NCBI RefSeq assembly: GCF_042651425.1
Contig: NZ_JBHSCW010000006.1
Location: 1-64,000 of the forward strand
Direction: 5' to 3'
Origin: Fodinicurvata halophila
GTDB taxonomy: Bacteria > Pseudomonadota > Alphaproteobacteria > Kiloniellales > DSM-21159
Length of the DNA: 64,000 bases
Position 1 is the first letter of the stretch. Each line of letters starts with the position of its first letter. The notes beneath the pieces are model-generated. The model saw only the letters and a program-made list of their open reading frames with translations. It searched no databases and was not told where the DNA came from. Shown here piece by piece: positions 1-7,048 of the stretch. The translations under genes and the position numbers were made by a program.

Positions 1-106
1 CCATTCGTAATCCGTCAGTTCGTAACGCCGCCGGCTCATCTGTCCTCCGTAGCTTGCTCTACAGAGGACAAAGGGGAATCATAAATCACCCAATTTGGGA
101 ATCCCG
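1..106 (-). mobile_element. IS5-type insertion sequence, 5' end only (truncated by window edge)
   Basis: On the minus strand, an ATG at 39-37 opens a frame reading MSRRRYELTDYEW before the window ends. This is the typical amino terminus of IS5-family (IS427-like group) transposases, from family memory. Between the start codon and the neighbouring antitoxin there is a hairpin at 42-69 with near-perfect 11-base arms around cttgct. At about 74-106 the motif gggaatc recurs as gggaatccc, probably marking the IS terminus. The exact terminal inverted repeat cannot be fixed without the other end of the element. Confidence 0.5.
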
Positions 107-167
107 TTTATGAGTATGCAGCCTAAGTTAGTCCATATACGGATTGGCTGCAGAGTGTGGACGCTCC

Positions 168-446
168 ATGAAGACCGTGAACATCCATGAGGCCAAGACC
201 CACTTCTCCCGACTGATCAATCAGGCTGCAGAGGGAGAAGAGATCATCATCAGCCGCGCCGGCAAACCTGTTGCGCGCCTGCTTCGCTATGAGACTCCGA
301 AGATCAAGCGCGAAGCTGGCGTATTACGGGGAAAGCTGCGCATTGGGCCCGACTTCGATGATCCATTGCCAAGCGACATCGCTGCGGCCTTCGGCTGTGA
401 AACCTCCGGGTCCGAGGACGACGGCGCGACAGGCCGTAAAACGTGA
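168..446 (+). CDS. Type II antitoxin, Phd/YefM family
   Basis: This 92-residue protein starts MKTVNIHEAKTHFSRLINQA. That is the Phd/YefM fold signature, with the EAKTHFSRLI helix and a following GEEIIISRAGKPVARL segment. Family members bind the promoter DNA of their own operon through the amino terminus and neutralise the partner toxin with the carboxyl tail. The ATG at 168 is preferred over an upstream in-frame start at 144 because homologues begin at MKTVNIHEAK. The next gene, a PIN toxin, overlaps it by four bases, so the two are almost certainly translationally coupled. Which promoter drives the pair is not evident. Confidence 0.85.
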   Translation: MKTVNIHEAKTHFSRLINQAAEGEEIIISRAGKPVARLLRYETPKIKREAGVLRGKLRIGPDFDDPLPSDIAAAFGCETSGSEDDGATGRKT

Positions 447-823
447 AGGGGTTCCTTCTCGATACGCATGTGCTCCTGTGGTGGCTTGCAGAGCCTGAGC
501 GCATTTCCCCGAATGCATATGAGGTAATAGCGGATCCGGAGAACGCGCTCCATGTGAGTGCAGCCTCCATCTGGGAGGCGTCCATCAAGGCGACACTCGG
601 CCGATTGGACCTTCCGGCGACCCTGCCCGACGACATGAAGCAGCAAGGCATGGAAGAACTTGCCATCACGTCTTCACATGCCCTGGCGATTCAGAGGCTC
701 CCCCTGCTGCACCAGGACCCCTTTGATCGGATGTTGATTGCTCAGGCCTTGATGGAGGAACTGATCCTGATCTCTGCAGACAGCATCATGGCACGCTATG
801 ACATCGAAATCCTGCAAGTCTGA
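443..823 (+). CDS. PIN-domain toxin (VapC-like ribonuclease)
   Basis: This 126-residue protein begins with GTG inside the stop codon of the antitoxin gene. MKGFLLDTHVLLWW carries the first catalytic Asp of the PIN fold (residue 7). ASIWEASIK supplies the conserved Glu, and DPFDRMLIAQAL followed by LISADS supplies the later acidic residues. PIN toxins are magnesium-dependent RNases, commonly aimed at tRNA or rRNA. All expected acidic residues appear present, so the toxin looks intact. Pairing of PIN with a Phd/YefM antitoxin is common in Proteobacteria. The RNA target cannot be inferred from sequence. Confidence 0.85.
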   Translation: MKGFLLDTHVLLWWLAEPERISPNAYEVIADPENALHVSAASIWEASIKATLGRLDLPATLPDDMKQQGMEELAITSSHALAIQRLPLLHQDPFDRMLIAQALMEELILISADSIMARYDIEILQV

Positions 824-930
824 AAGCTATCCAGTCCTCACGGACGTAACAGACTCATACAACGTCCTTGCCTTGTCCCCTTCGGGACCGCTAAACCGCA
901 ACTAGGACGTACTCGGGGGGATATCCACTG

Positions 931-1212
931 ATGTTCGAATGGCTGGGCGAGGCGCTGGGCAGCATCATTGCCGCGATCGGGCGGCTGGCGGCGGCGATCT
1001 GGGATGGCGTCTCCGGGGCCCTGGACGGCTTCTTCGACGGGCTGGCGCGCGGCGTCGGGCTGCAGAATGCGGACTGGCTGGCCTGGCTGCTGCTGGCCTT
1101 CGGTCTCTACCTCATCTACAGCGGTCTGCGCGACCTCTTCCGACGCATCATCCTGGGCGGCCTGATCAAGTTCCTGATCGGCTGTGCGCTGATGACCTAT
1201 GTGGTGAGCTGA
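931..1212 (+). CDS. Small membrane protein of unknown function
   Basis: This 93-residue protein starts with an ATG at 931, preceded by a GGGGGGA ribosome-binding stretch at about 915-921. It is strongly hydrophobic. An amphipathic amino-terminal half (GEALGSIIAAIGRLAAAIW) is followed by probable membrane segments around residues 49-65 (WLAWLLLAFGLYLIYSGL) and 73-92 (IILGGLIKFLIGCALMTYVV). There is no catalytic motif. It converges on ychF with only 13 bases between the stop codons. No family is recognised; a role as a small inner-membrane protein is inference. Confidence 0.6.
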   Translation: MFEWLGEALGSIIAAIGRLAAAIWDGVSGALDGFFDGLARGVGLQNADWLAWLLLAFGLYLIYSGLRDLFRRIILGGLIKFLIGCALMTYVVS

Positions 1213-1225
1213 CGGTTCGCGCGCC

Positions 1226-2323
1226 TTACACGTTGAAGCGGAAGTGGAAGACGTCGCCGTCGCGGGCGACATACTCCTTGCCCTCCGCGCGCATCTTGCC
1301 GGCATCCTTGCAGGGCTGCTCTCCACCGAGGGCGACGTAGTCATCGTAGGTGATGGTCTCGGCGCGGATGAAGCCGCGTTCGAAATCGCTGTGGATCACG
1401 CCCGCAGCCTGCGGGGCCGTGGCGCCGACCGCCACCGTCCAGGCGCGGGCCTCCTTGGGCCCCACGGTGAAGAAGGTGATCAGGTTCAGCAGGCTGTAGC
1501 CGGCCCGGATCAGACGCGCGAGCCCCGATTCTTCCAGTCCCAGCTCCTCCAGGAAGGCGGCCTTTTCTTCGTCGTCGCCCAGCGAGGCGACTTCGGCCTC
1601 GATGGCGGCCGAGATGACCACGAAGCCGGCACCGGTTTCCTCGGCGCGGGCGCGCACTTTCTCGGAAAGCGTGTTGCCGTCCTTCGCCGCGGCTTCCTCC
1701 ACATTGGCCACATAGAGCACTGGCTTGGCGGTCAGCAGGTTCAGACTGCGGAAGGTGGGCAGCAATTCGGCCGAGACCTCGACGGTGCGAGCCGGCTGGC
1801 CCTCGCGCAGGGCAGCCGCCACCGGCTCCAGCACCGCCACGCGCTGCTTCGCCTCCTTGTCGCCGCCCTTGGCACGCTTGGCGCTGGACTCCAGCTGCCG
1901 TTCGACGCTTTCCAGGTCGGCCAGCAGCAGCTCCGTCTCCACCGTCTCGGCATCGCGGATGGGATCGACGGTTTCATCCACATGCGTGATCTCGCCCTCG
2001 AAGCAGCGCAGGACGTGGGCGATGGCGTCGACCTCGCGGATATTGGCCAGGAACTGGTTGCCCAACCCCTCGCCCTTTGAAGCCCCACGCACCAGCCCGG
2101 CAATGTCCACGAACTCGAGCTGCGTGGGAATCACCTTGGCCGACTTGGCGATCCCGGCCAGGTGCTCCAGGCGCGGGTCGGGCACCGCCACGCGGCCCAC
2201 GTTGGGCTCGATGGTGCAGAAGGGATAGTTTGCCGCCTCGGCCGCGGCGGTTTCCGTCAGCGCATTGAACAGGGTGGACTTGCCCACGTTGGGCAGCCCG
2301 ACGATCCCGCATTTGAATCCCAT
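1226..2323 (-). CDS. ychF: Redox-regulated ATPase YchF (Obg-like)
   Basis: This 365-residue protein has the full length usual for YchF/OLA1. The Walker A motif GLPNVGKST lies near residues 9-17, the switch region DIAGLVRGASKGEGLGNQFL follows, and a TGS-type carboxyl domain ends the protein (TYDDYVALGGEQPCKDAGKM, EGKEYVARDGDVFHFRFNV). YchF-type P-loop proteins hydrolyse ATP rather than GTP and associate with ribosomes in stress responses. It is the last gene of a minus-strand run after pth, separated by three bases, so it is probably co-transcribed with prs, the L25 gene and pth. Confidence 0.95.
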   Translation of the reverse strand: MGFKCGIVGLPNVGKSTLFNALTETAAAEAANYPFCTIEPNVGRVAVPDPRLEHLAGIAKSAKVIPTQLEFVDIAGLVRGASKGEGLGNQFLANIREVDAIAHVLRCFEGEITHVDETVDPIRDAETVETELLLADLESVERQLESSAKRAKGGDKEAKQRVAVLEPVAAALREGQPARTVEVSAELLPTFRSLNLLTAKPVLYVANVEEAAAKDGNTLSEKVRARAEETGAGFVVISAAIEAEVASLGDDEEKAAFLEELGLEESGLARLIRAGYSLLNLITFFTVGPKEARAWTVAVGATAPQAAGVIHSDFERGFIRAETITYDDYVALGGEQPCKDAGKMRAEGKEYVARDGDVFHFRFNV

Positions 2324-2326
2324 GTC

Positions 2327-3109
2327 TCAGCTTTCCGTATTGTTTCCGCCCAGGCGCTTCATGGCGTTCTTCAGGGCCTGGCCCAATGTCGTAGCGTTTT
2401 CGTGCTTGCCGGCCGTCCCGGCCGGCTGCGGCCCGGAATCCTCAGTCGCCTCGGACGCGGCTGGCTGCCGCTCTGCCGTCTCCCCGTTGCCGCTCGACTT
2501 TGCCGCAGCACTCTTCGCTGCAGTGTCCTTGGGTGGCTGCATGGCTTGGCTGACCTTGGACATGAAGGTCCCGTCCGATTTCCCGTCTCCGGGTACCAGC
2601 AACGATGCCTCCCGGCCCACAGCCGCCAGCAGGCGCTCCACTGTCTGCTGTTCGCCCTTGGAGAAATCGCTCAGCACATGGCCATGGACCTTCGCCTTGT
2701 CGCCCGGATGCCCGATCCCCAGGCGGACGCGGCGGAAATCGGCGCCCAGGTGCGCGATGATCGAGCGCAGGCCGTTGTGTCCTGCATGCCCACCGCCGGT
2801 TTTCATCTTCACCTTACCGCAGGCGAGATCCAGCTCGTCGTGGAAGACCACCACCTCGTCGGGCGACAGCTTGTAGAAGCGCGCGGCCTCGCCCACTGAT
2901 TGGCCGGACTTGTTCATGTAGGTCATGGGCTTGAGCGCCAGCACCTTCTCGCCGTCCAGGGTGCCTTCCGCACAAACACCCTGAAAACGCTGGCGCCAGG
3001 GAGAGAAGCCCTGCTGTTCCGCCAGGGCGTCCAGCGCCATGAAGCCGATGTTGTGCCGGTTGCGCGCATAGTTCGGGCCCGGGTTTCCCAGTCCCACGAA
3101 AAGCCGCAT
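2327..3109 (-). CDS. pth: Peptidyl-tRNA hydrolase with an extended C-terminal tail
   Basis: Pth cleaves peptidyl-tRNAs released prematurely from ribosomes and recycles the tRNA. The first ~190 residues carry the family landmarks: MRLFVGLGNPGPNYARNRHN with the active-site His in RHNIG, the tRNA-binding MTYMNKSGQSV, HDELDL, and GGGHAGHNGLRS. After about residue 190 there is a 70-residue low-complexity tail rich in Ala, Ser, Glu and Gln that ordinary Pth lacks. It sits three bases before ychF and downstream of the L25 gene. The enzyme should be active; the tail is probably disordered and its role is unknown. Confidence 0.95.
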   Translation of the reverse strand: MRLFVGLGNPGPNYARNRHNIGFMALDALAEQQGFSPWRQRFQGVCAEGTLDGEKVLALKPMTYMNKSGQSVGEAARFYKLSPDEVVVFHDELDLACGKVKMKTGGGHAGHNGLRSIIAHLGADFRRVRLGIGHPGDKAKVHGHVLSDFSKGEQQTVERLLAAVGREASLLVPGDGKSDGTFMSKVSQAMQPPKDTAAKSAAAKSSGNGETAERQPAASEATEDSGPQPAGTAGKHENATTLGQALKNAMKRLGGNNTES

Positions 3110-3196
3110 GGCACTCTCTCCTTCCGGGTCAGGGAACCGGCCGGCCCGCCGGGACGACGGCAGGGCCGCACGATCCCGACAGGCCGGGCAACAAGC

Positions 3197-3883
3197 TTAC
3201 TCCTTGGAAGATTCCTCGGCCTCCTCGGATCCCTCCTCCGCGGAGGTTTCCTCGTCGGCTTCGCCTTCCTCGGATTCTTCCTCTTCGCCTTCTTCCTCCT
3301 CGTCTTCGCCCTTCAGGGCGCTCGGCGCGGCGATGGTGGCGATGGTGAAGTCGCGGTCGGTGATGGTCGGGGCCACGTCATTGGGCAGCGAGACCTCGCT
3401 GATGTGGATGGAATCGCCCACATCGTAACCGGTCAGGTCGATCTCGATGTACTCCGGAATGTTGGCGGCACTGCAATCCAGCTCGACCGTGTGGCGCACA
3501 ACGTTGAGCACGCCCCCGACCTTGATGCCCTTGCATTCCTCGTCATTGATGAAGTGAACCGGCACCTCGACGCTCACGCGGCTCTTGGCCGAGACGCGCA
3601 GGAAATCCACGTGCATCGGCAGCTCCTTGACCGGGTGCAGTTGCACGTCGCGGGCCAGGACCTGTTCCTTCTTGCCGCCGACCTCAATGTTGAAGAGGTG
3701 GGTGAAGAAGCCCGGCGTATAGATTTCGCGGACCATGTCGCGCTCTTCGAGCGTGATCAGGACGGGGTCTTTCTTGGCGCCATAGATGACGGCCGGCACC
3801 ATGCCGGCCCGGCGGACGGCACGGGCTCCCCCCTTGCCAGCCCGTTCACGCTTTTCCGCCTTCAGCGTACGCGTTTCGCTCAT
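3197..3883 (-). CDS. rplY: 50S ribosomal protein L25/general stress protein Ctc (TL5 form)
   Basis: This 228-residue protein corresponds to the two-domain TL5/Ctc form of L25, which binds 5S rRNA. The amino domain includes RERAGKGGARAVRRAGMVPAV and the line IYGAKKDPVLITLEE. The second beta-rich domain contains VPVHFINDEECKGIKVGGVLN and IPEYIEIDLTGYDVGDSIHIS. The last ~35 residues are an almost unbroken Glu/Ser-rich acidic tail (for example EDEEEEGEEEESEEGEADEE). The gene lies between prs and pth, a conserved order in alphaproteobacteria. Confidence 0.93.
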   Translation of the reverse strand: MSETRTLKAEKRERAGKGGARAVRRAGMVPAVIYGAKKDPVLITLEERDMVREIYTPGFFTHLFNIEVGGKKEQVLARDVQLHPVKELPMHVDFLRVSAKSRVSVEVPVHFINDEECKGIKVGGVLNVVRHTVELDCSAANIPEYIEIDLTGYDVGDSIHISEVSLPNDVAPTITDRDFTIATIAAPSALKGEDEEEEGEEEESEEGEADEETSAEEGSEEAEESSKE

Positions 3884-3988
3884 GTTTCATACTCCTTGAC
3901 CAAGCGATTTGCGGCGGACAACGCGCCCGCCGCTGCGACACGCCGCGACCTCCAGGGGTGTCGCGGCCGTGTTTGTTCTGCCGTGCCT

Positions 3989-4930
3989 TCAGGCCGGCAT
4001 GTCGAAAAGGCTCGAGACCGAGTGCTCCTCGCTGATCCGGCGGATCGCCTCGCCCAGCAGGGGCGCGATCGAGATCTGCCGAATGTTGTGCGCCACGCGC
4101 ACGGCCTCGGTGGCCAGAATGCTGTCGGTCGTCACCAGTTCCTCGATGGGCGAGGAGGAGACACGCGCCACGGCCCCGCCGGACAGCACCCCGTGGGTGA
4201 CATAGGCGGAGACGGCCGTGGCCCCGGCATCCTTCAGCGCACCGGCCGCATTGCACAGGGTGCCCGCGGAATCCACGATGTCGTCCACCAGGATGCAGCG
4301 GCGGCCGCGCACATCGCCGATGATATGCATGACCTCCGACACACCGGCACGCTCGCGCCGTTTGTCGATGATCGCGAGATCGGCGTCAAGACGCTTGGCA
4401 ATGGCGCGCGCGCGCACGACGCCGCCCACGTCGGGGGAGACGATGGTCAGCTGCTCGCCGTCGAAGCGGTCGATGATGTCCTTGATGAAGACCGGGGCCG
4501 CGAAGAGGTTGTCCGTCGGGATATCGAAGAAACCCTGGATCTGGCCGGCATGCAGATCCATGGTCAATACGCGGTCGGCCCCCGCCCCGGTGATCAGGTT
4601 GGCCACCAGCTTGGCCGAGATCGGCGTGCGCGGCCCCGACTTGCGGTCCTGGCGGGCATAGCCGTAATAGGGCAGCACGGCCGTGATACGCCGGGCCGAT
4701 CCGCGCTTCAGCGCGTCGATCGCCACCAGCAGTTCCATCAGGTTGTCGTTGGCGGGATAGGACGTGGACTGTACCAGGAAGACGTCCTCGCCGCGCACGT
4801 TCTCGTGGATCTCGACGAAGACCTCCATATCGGAAAAACGGCGCATGGAGACCTTGGTGAGCGGCAGGTTCAGGTAGGCGGAAATCGCCTCCGACAACGA
4901 CCGGTTCGAGTTTCCGGTGAGAATTTTCAT
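3989..4930 (-). CDS. prs: Ribose-phosphate pyrophosphokinase
   Basis: This enzyme makes PRPP from ribose 5-phosphate and ATP for nucleotide, His and Trp synthesis. The protein is 313 residues from the ATG at 4930. The longer open frame upstream is rejected because homologues begin at MKILTGNSN. Visible motifs are FSDMEVFVEIHENVRGEDVF, PYYGYARQDRK, the metal-binding TMDLHAGQIQGFF, and the PRPP-binding loop RCILVDDIVDSAGTL. It heads the minus-strand operon with the L25 gene, pth and ychF. A perfect 20-base palindrome lies in its leader, 24 bases before the start codon, and may regulate expression. Confidence 0.95.
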   Translation of the reverse strand: MKILTGNSNRSLSEAISAYLNLPLTKVSMRRFSDMEVFVEIHENVRGEDVFLVQSTSYPANDNLMELLVAIDALKRGSARRITAVLPYYGYARQDRKSGPRTPISAKLVANLITGAGADRVLTMDLHAGQIQGFFDIPTDNLFAAPVFIKDIIDRFDGEQLTIVSPDVGGVVRARAIAKRLDADLAIIDKRRERAGVSEVMHIIGDVRGRRCILVDDIVDSAGTLCNAAGALKDAGATAVSAYVTHGVLSGGAVARVSSSPIEELVTTDSILATEAVRVAHNIRQISIAPLLGEAIRRISEEHSVSSLFDMPA

Positions 4931-4953
4931 GAACTTGGGTCCAGCCTTGGCAA

Positions 4954-4973
4954 GCTGTACAGGCCTGTACAGC
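4954..4973. promoter_or_regulatory. Perfect 20-bp palindrome in the prs leader
   Basis: The bases GCTGTACAGGCCTGTACAGC are identical to their own reverse complement. The palindrome sits 24 bases upstream of the prs start codon, between divergent prs and rpmJ. It could be a dimeric-repressor operator or, in the prs transcript, a hairpin close to the ribosome-binding site. No neighbouring regulator gene identifies the ligand. Confidence 0.6.
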
Positions 4974-5111
4974 GACAAAAACGGTTTTCCGGAAGCGCCT
5001 ACAGCCCCCGAGCGCGCGCGGAAAATATCAAGCGGACACATAACTGTAAACGGCCAAGCCGGATGCCTGTGCATAATCCCGATCATGCCGCAGTTTCCCG
5101 CCGGGACGGCG

Positions 5112-5140
5112 TTGACACCGGGGCAGGCGCCGCGTATGTT
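5112..5140 (+). promoter_or_regulatory. Sigma70-type promoter of rpmJ
   Basis: TTGACA at 5112-5117 and TATGTT at 5135-5140 are separated by 17 bases. This is a very good match to the housekeeping consensus, about 72 bases upstream of the rpmJ start codon. Confidence 0.75.
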
Positions 5141-5211
5141 CCGCGCCTCGAATTCGGTAGGTGTCCGGTCGGTGCAGGCTGGCCGGATGCGACAGTCGTG
5201 AGGAAAGAAAG

Positions 5212-5337
5212 ATGAAGGTCATCAACTCCCTGAAGACGGCGAAGCTGCGCGAGAAAGGCTGCCGCGTCGTGCGTCGTCGCGGACGTGTCTACGTCATCAA
5301 CAAGAAGAATCCCCGCTTCAAGGCCCGCCAGGGCTGA
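5212..5337 (+). CDS. rpmJ: 50S ribosomal protein L36 (zinc-less 41-residue form)
   Basis: The translation from 5212 reads MKVINSLKTAKLREKGCRVV, then RRRGRVYVINKKNPRFKARQG, 41 residues in all. This is the alphaproteobacterial C-minus type of L36. It lacks the four zinc ligands of the classical form and keeps only one Cys. L36 packs against 23S rRNA late in large-subunit assembly. GGAAAGAAAG just upstream serves as the ribosome-binding site. The gene is monocistronic, flanked by its own promoter and by a strong terminator. Confidence 0.95.
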   Translation: MKVINSLKTAKLREKGCRVVRRRGRVYVINKKNPRFKARQG

Positions 5338-5390
5338 ACCGGCGCCGGCTCCGCCCACAGCGGAGCAGAGGCTGCCTGAAGTCGACGCGG

Positions 5391-5421
5391 AAGGCCGCAT
5401 CGTTCTCGATGCGGCCTTTTC
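5391..5421 (+). terminator. Rho-independent terminator after rpmJ
   Basis: A 12-base perfect stem (aaggccgcatcg paired with cgatgcggcctt) has a ttct loop and ends in a T run at 5417-5420. It lies about 55 bases after the rpmJ stop codon. Confidence 0.85.
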
Positions 5422-5458
5422 GTGTTGCCCGCATGAGGTTCGGACCATCGCCTGCCCA

Positions 5459-5487
5459 TTGACCAGAGGGCTCGGCATTCTCATACT
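5459..5487 (+). promoter_or_regulatory. Probable glcDEF promoter
   Basis: TTGACC at 5459-5464 and CATACT at 5482-5487 are separated by 17 bases. The predicted start of transcription falls at the dyad operator at 5496-5510. Confidence 0.5.
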
Positions 5488-5495
5488 CTCTCAAA

Positions 5496-5510
5496 ATTGG
5501 TAATACCACT
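5496..5510. promoter_or_regulatory. FadR/GntR-subfamily operator (TGGT-N3-ACCA) upstream of glcD
   Basis: ATTGGTAATACCACT contains the dyad TGGT at 5498-5501 and ACCA at 5505-5508. This matches the recognition pattern known for the PdhR, LldR and GlcC group of GntR regulators. It sits just downstream of the predicted -10 box, where a bound repressor would block initiation. No such regulator is encoded in the window. Confidence 0.55.
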
Positions 5511-5550
5511 TTCCGCCCCACAGGCGGGAGTCGAAGGGAGAGATGCAGGC

Positions 5551-7038
5551 ATGCAGATGCCGGAGCCGGATCGTGGCGTCATCGGGCGCAAGCGCGAGAT
5601 CATCGCCGACCTGCAGGAGATCCTGCCGCAGGAAAGCGTGATCTATGACGAGGACGAGCTACGCGCCTACGAGAACGATGGCCTGACTGCCTATCGGCAG
5701 ATTCCGCTGATCGTCGTGTTGCCGGAGACCACGGATCAGGTCTCGCAGGTCCTGCAGTACTGCCACGAGAACAGCATCAAGGTGGTCCCGCGCGGGGCCG
5801 GCACCTCGCTGTCCGGCGGCGCCCTGCCGCTGGAGGACGGGATCGTCCTGGGCCTGGGCAAGTTCAACCAGATCCTGGAGACCGATTTCGAGAACCGCTG
5901 CGTGGTCGCCCAGCCCGGGGTCACCAACCTGGGCATTACCAACGCCGTGGAACATGCCGGCTTCTACTATGCCCCGGACCCCTCCAGCCAGATCGCCTGC
6001 TCCATCGGCGGCAACGTGGCGGAGAACTCCGGCGGTGTACACTGCCTGAAGTACGGCCTGACCACCAACAACCTGCTGGGCCTCAAGGTGGTGCTGATCG
6101 ACGGCAGTATCCTCGAGATCGGCGGCAAGCACCTGGACAGCGAAGGTTATGACCTGCTGGGCCTGATGACCGGCTCCGAAGGCCTGCTGGGCGTGGTCAC
6201 GGAGGTCACCGTGCGCATCCTGCAGAAGCCGGCCTCGGCACGCGCCGTGCTGCTGGGCTTCGAGACCAGCGAGGCCGCCGGCGACTGCGTCGCCTCGGTG
6301 ATCGCCGAGGGCATCATTCCCGGCGGCATGGAGATGATGGACCGGCCGGCCATCCACGCCGCCGAAGACTTCGTGAAAGCCGGCTATCCGCTGGATGTGG
6401 ACGCCCTGCTGATCGTCGAGCTGGATGGCCCGCCCGTGGAGGTCGACCACCTGCTCGAACGGGTCAGCGAGATCGCCAAGACACACGGCGCCGTCTACAA
6501 CCGCATCTCGGAAAGCGACGAGGAACGCGCACGCTTCTGGGCCGGACGCAAGGCGGCCTTCCCGGCCGTCGGCCGCCTGTCGCCCGACTACTACTGCATG
6601 GACGGCACCATCCCGCGCAACAAGCTGCCTCATGTGCTGACCCGCATGCGCGAGATGAGCGAACACTACGGCCTGGGCGTGGTGAACGTCTTCCATGCCG
6701 GCGACGGCAACCTGCATCCGCTGATCATGTACGACGCCAACAAGCCCGGCGACCTGGAAAAGGCCGAGGAGTTCGGCGGCGACATCCTGACCCTCTGCGT
6801 CGAGGTGGGCGGCGTGCTGACCGGCGAACACGGAGTCGGGGTCGAGAAGCGCGACCTCATGGGCTCCATGTTCTCCGAGATCGACCTGAACCAGCAGCAA
6901 CGCGTGAAGTGCGCCTTCGATCCCGACAGCCTGCTCAATCCCGGCAAGGTCTTCCCGCAGCTGCACCGCTGTGCCGAGCTGGGACGCATGCACATCCACC
7001 GGGGCCAGCTGCCCTTCCCCGACATCCCCCGGTTCTGA
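5551..7038 (+). CDS. glcD: Glycolate oxidase FAD-linked subunit GlcD
   Basis: This is a 495-residue FAD_binding_4/FAD-oxidase_C flavoprotein that oxidises glycolate (possibly also D-lactate) to the 2-oxoacid. FAD-site segments are visible: VVPRGAGTSLSGGALP, DPSSQIACSIGGNVAENSGG and GLTTNNLLGLKVVL. The carboxyl end carries VFHAGDGNLHPLI and GGVLTGEHGVGVEKR. The start is the ATG at 5551, which has AAGGGAG about ten bases upstream; a TTG start further upstream lies inside the operator and is unlikely. It is followed by glcE and glcF, so electrons from the flavin probably pass to the iron-sulfur subunit and the quinone pool. Confidence 0.93.
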   Translation: MQMPEPDRGVIGRKREIIADLQEILPQESVIYDEDELRAYENDGLTAYRQIPLIVVLPETTDQVSQVLQYCHENSIKVVPRGAGTSLSGGALPLEDGIVLGLGKFNQILETDFENRCVVAQPGVTNLGITNAVEHAGFYYAPDPSSQIACSIGGNVAENSGGVHCLKYGLTTNNLLGLKVVLIDGSILEIGGKHLDSEGYDLLGLMTGSEGLLGVVTEVTVRILQKPASARAVLLGFETSEAAGDCVASVIAEGIIPGGMEMMDRPAIHAAEDFVKAGYPLDVDALLIVELDGPPVEVDHLLERVSEIAKTHGAVYNRISESDEERARFWAGRKAAFPAVGRLSPDYYCMDGTIPRNKLPHVLTRMREMSEHYGLGVVNVFHAGDGNLHPLIMYDANKPGDLEKAEEFGGDILTLCVEVGGVLTGEHGVGVEKRDLMGSMFSEIDLNQQQRVKCAFDPDSLLNPGKVFPQLHRCAELGRMHIHRGQLPFPDIPRF

Positions 7039-7048
7039 GGGCCCTCCC

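Noticed and set aside
2900..5215. 771-codon plus-strand frame across pth, L25 and prs
   Set aside because: It is antisense to three well-conserved genes and carries no motif; it is a GC-skew artefact.
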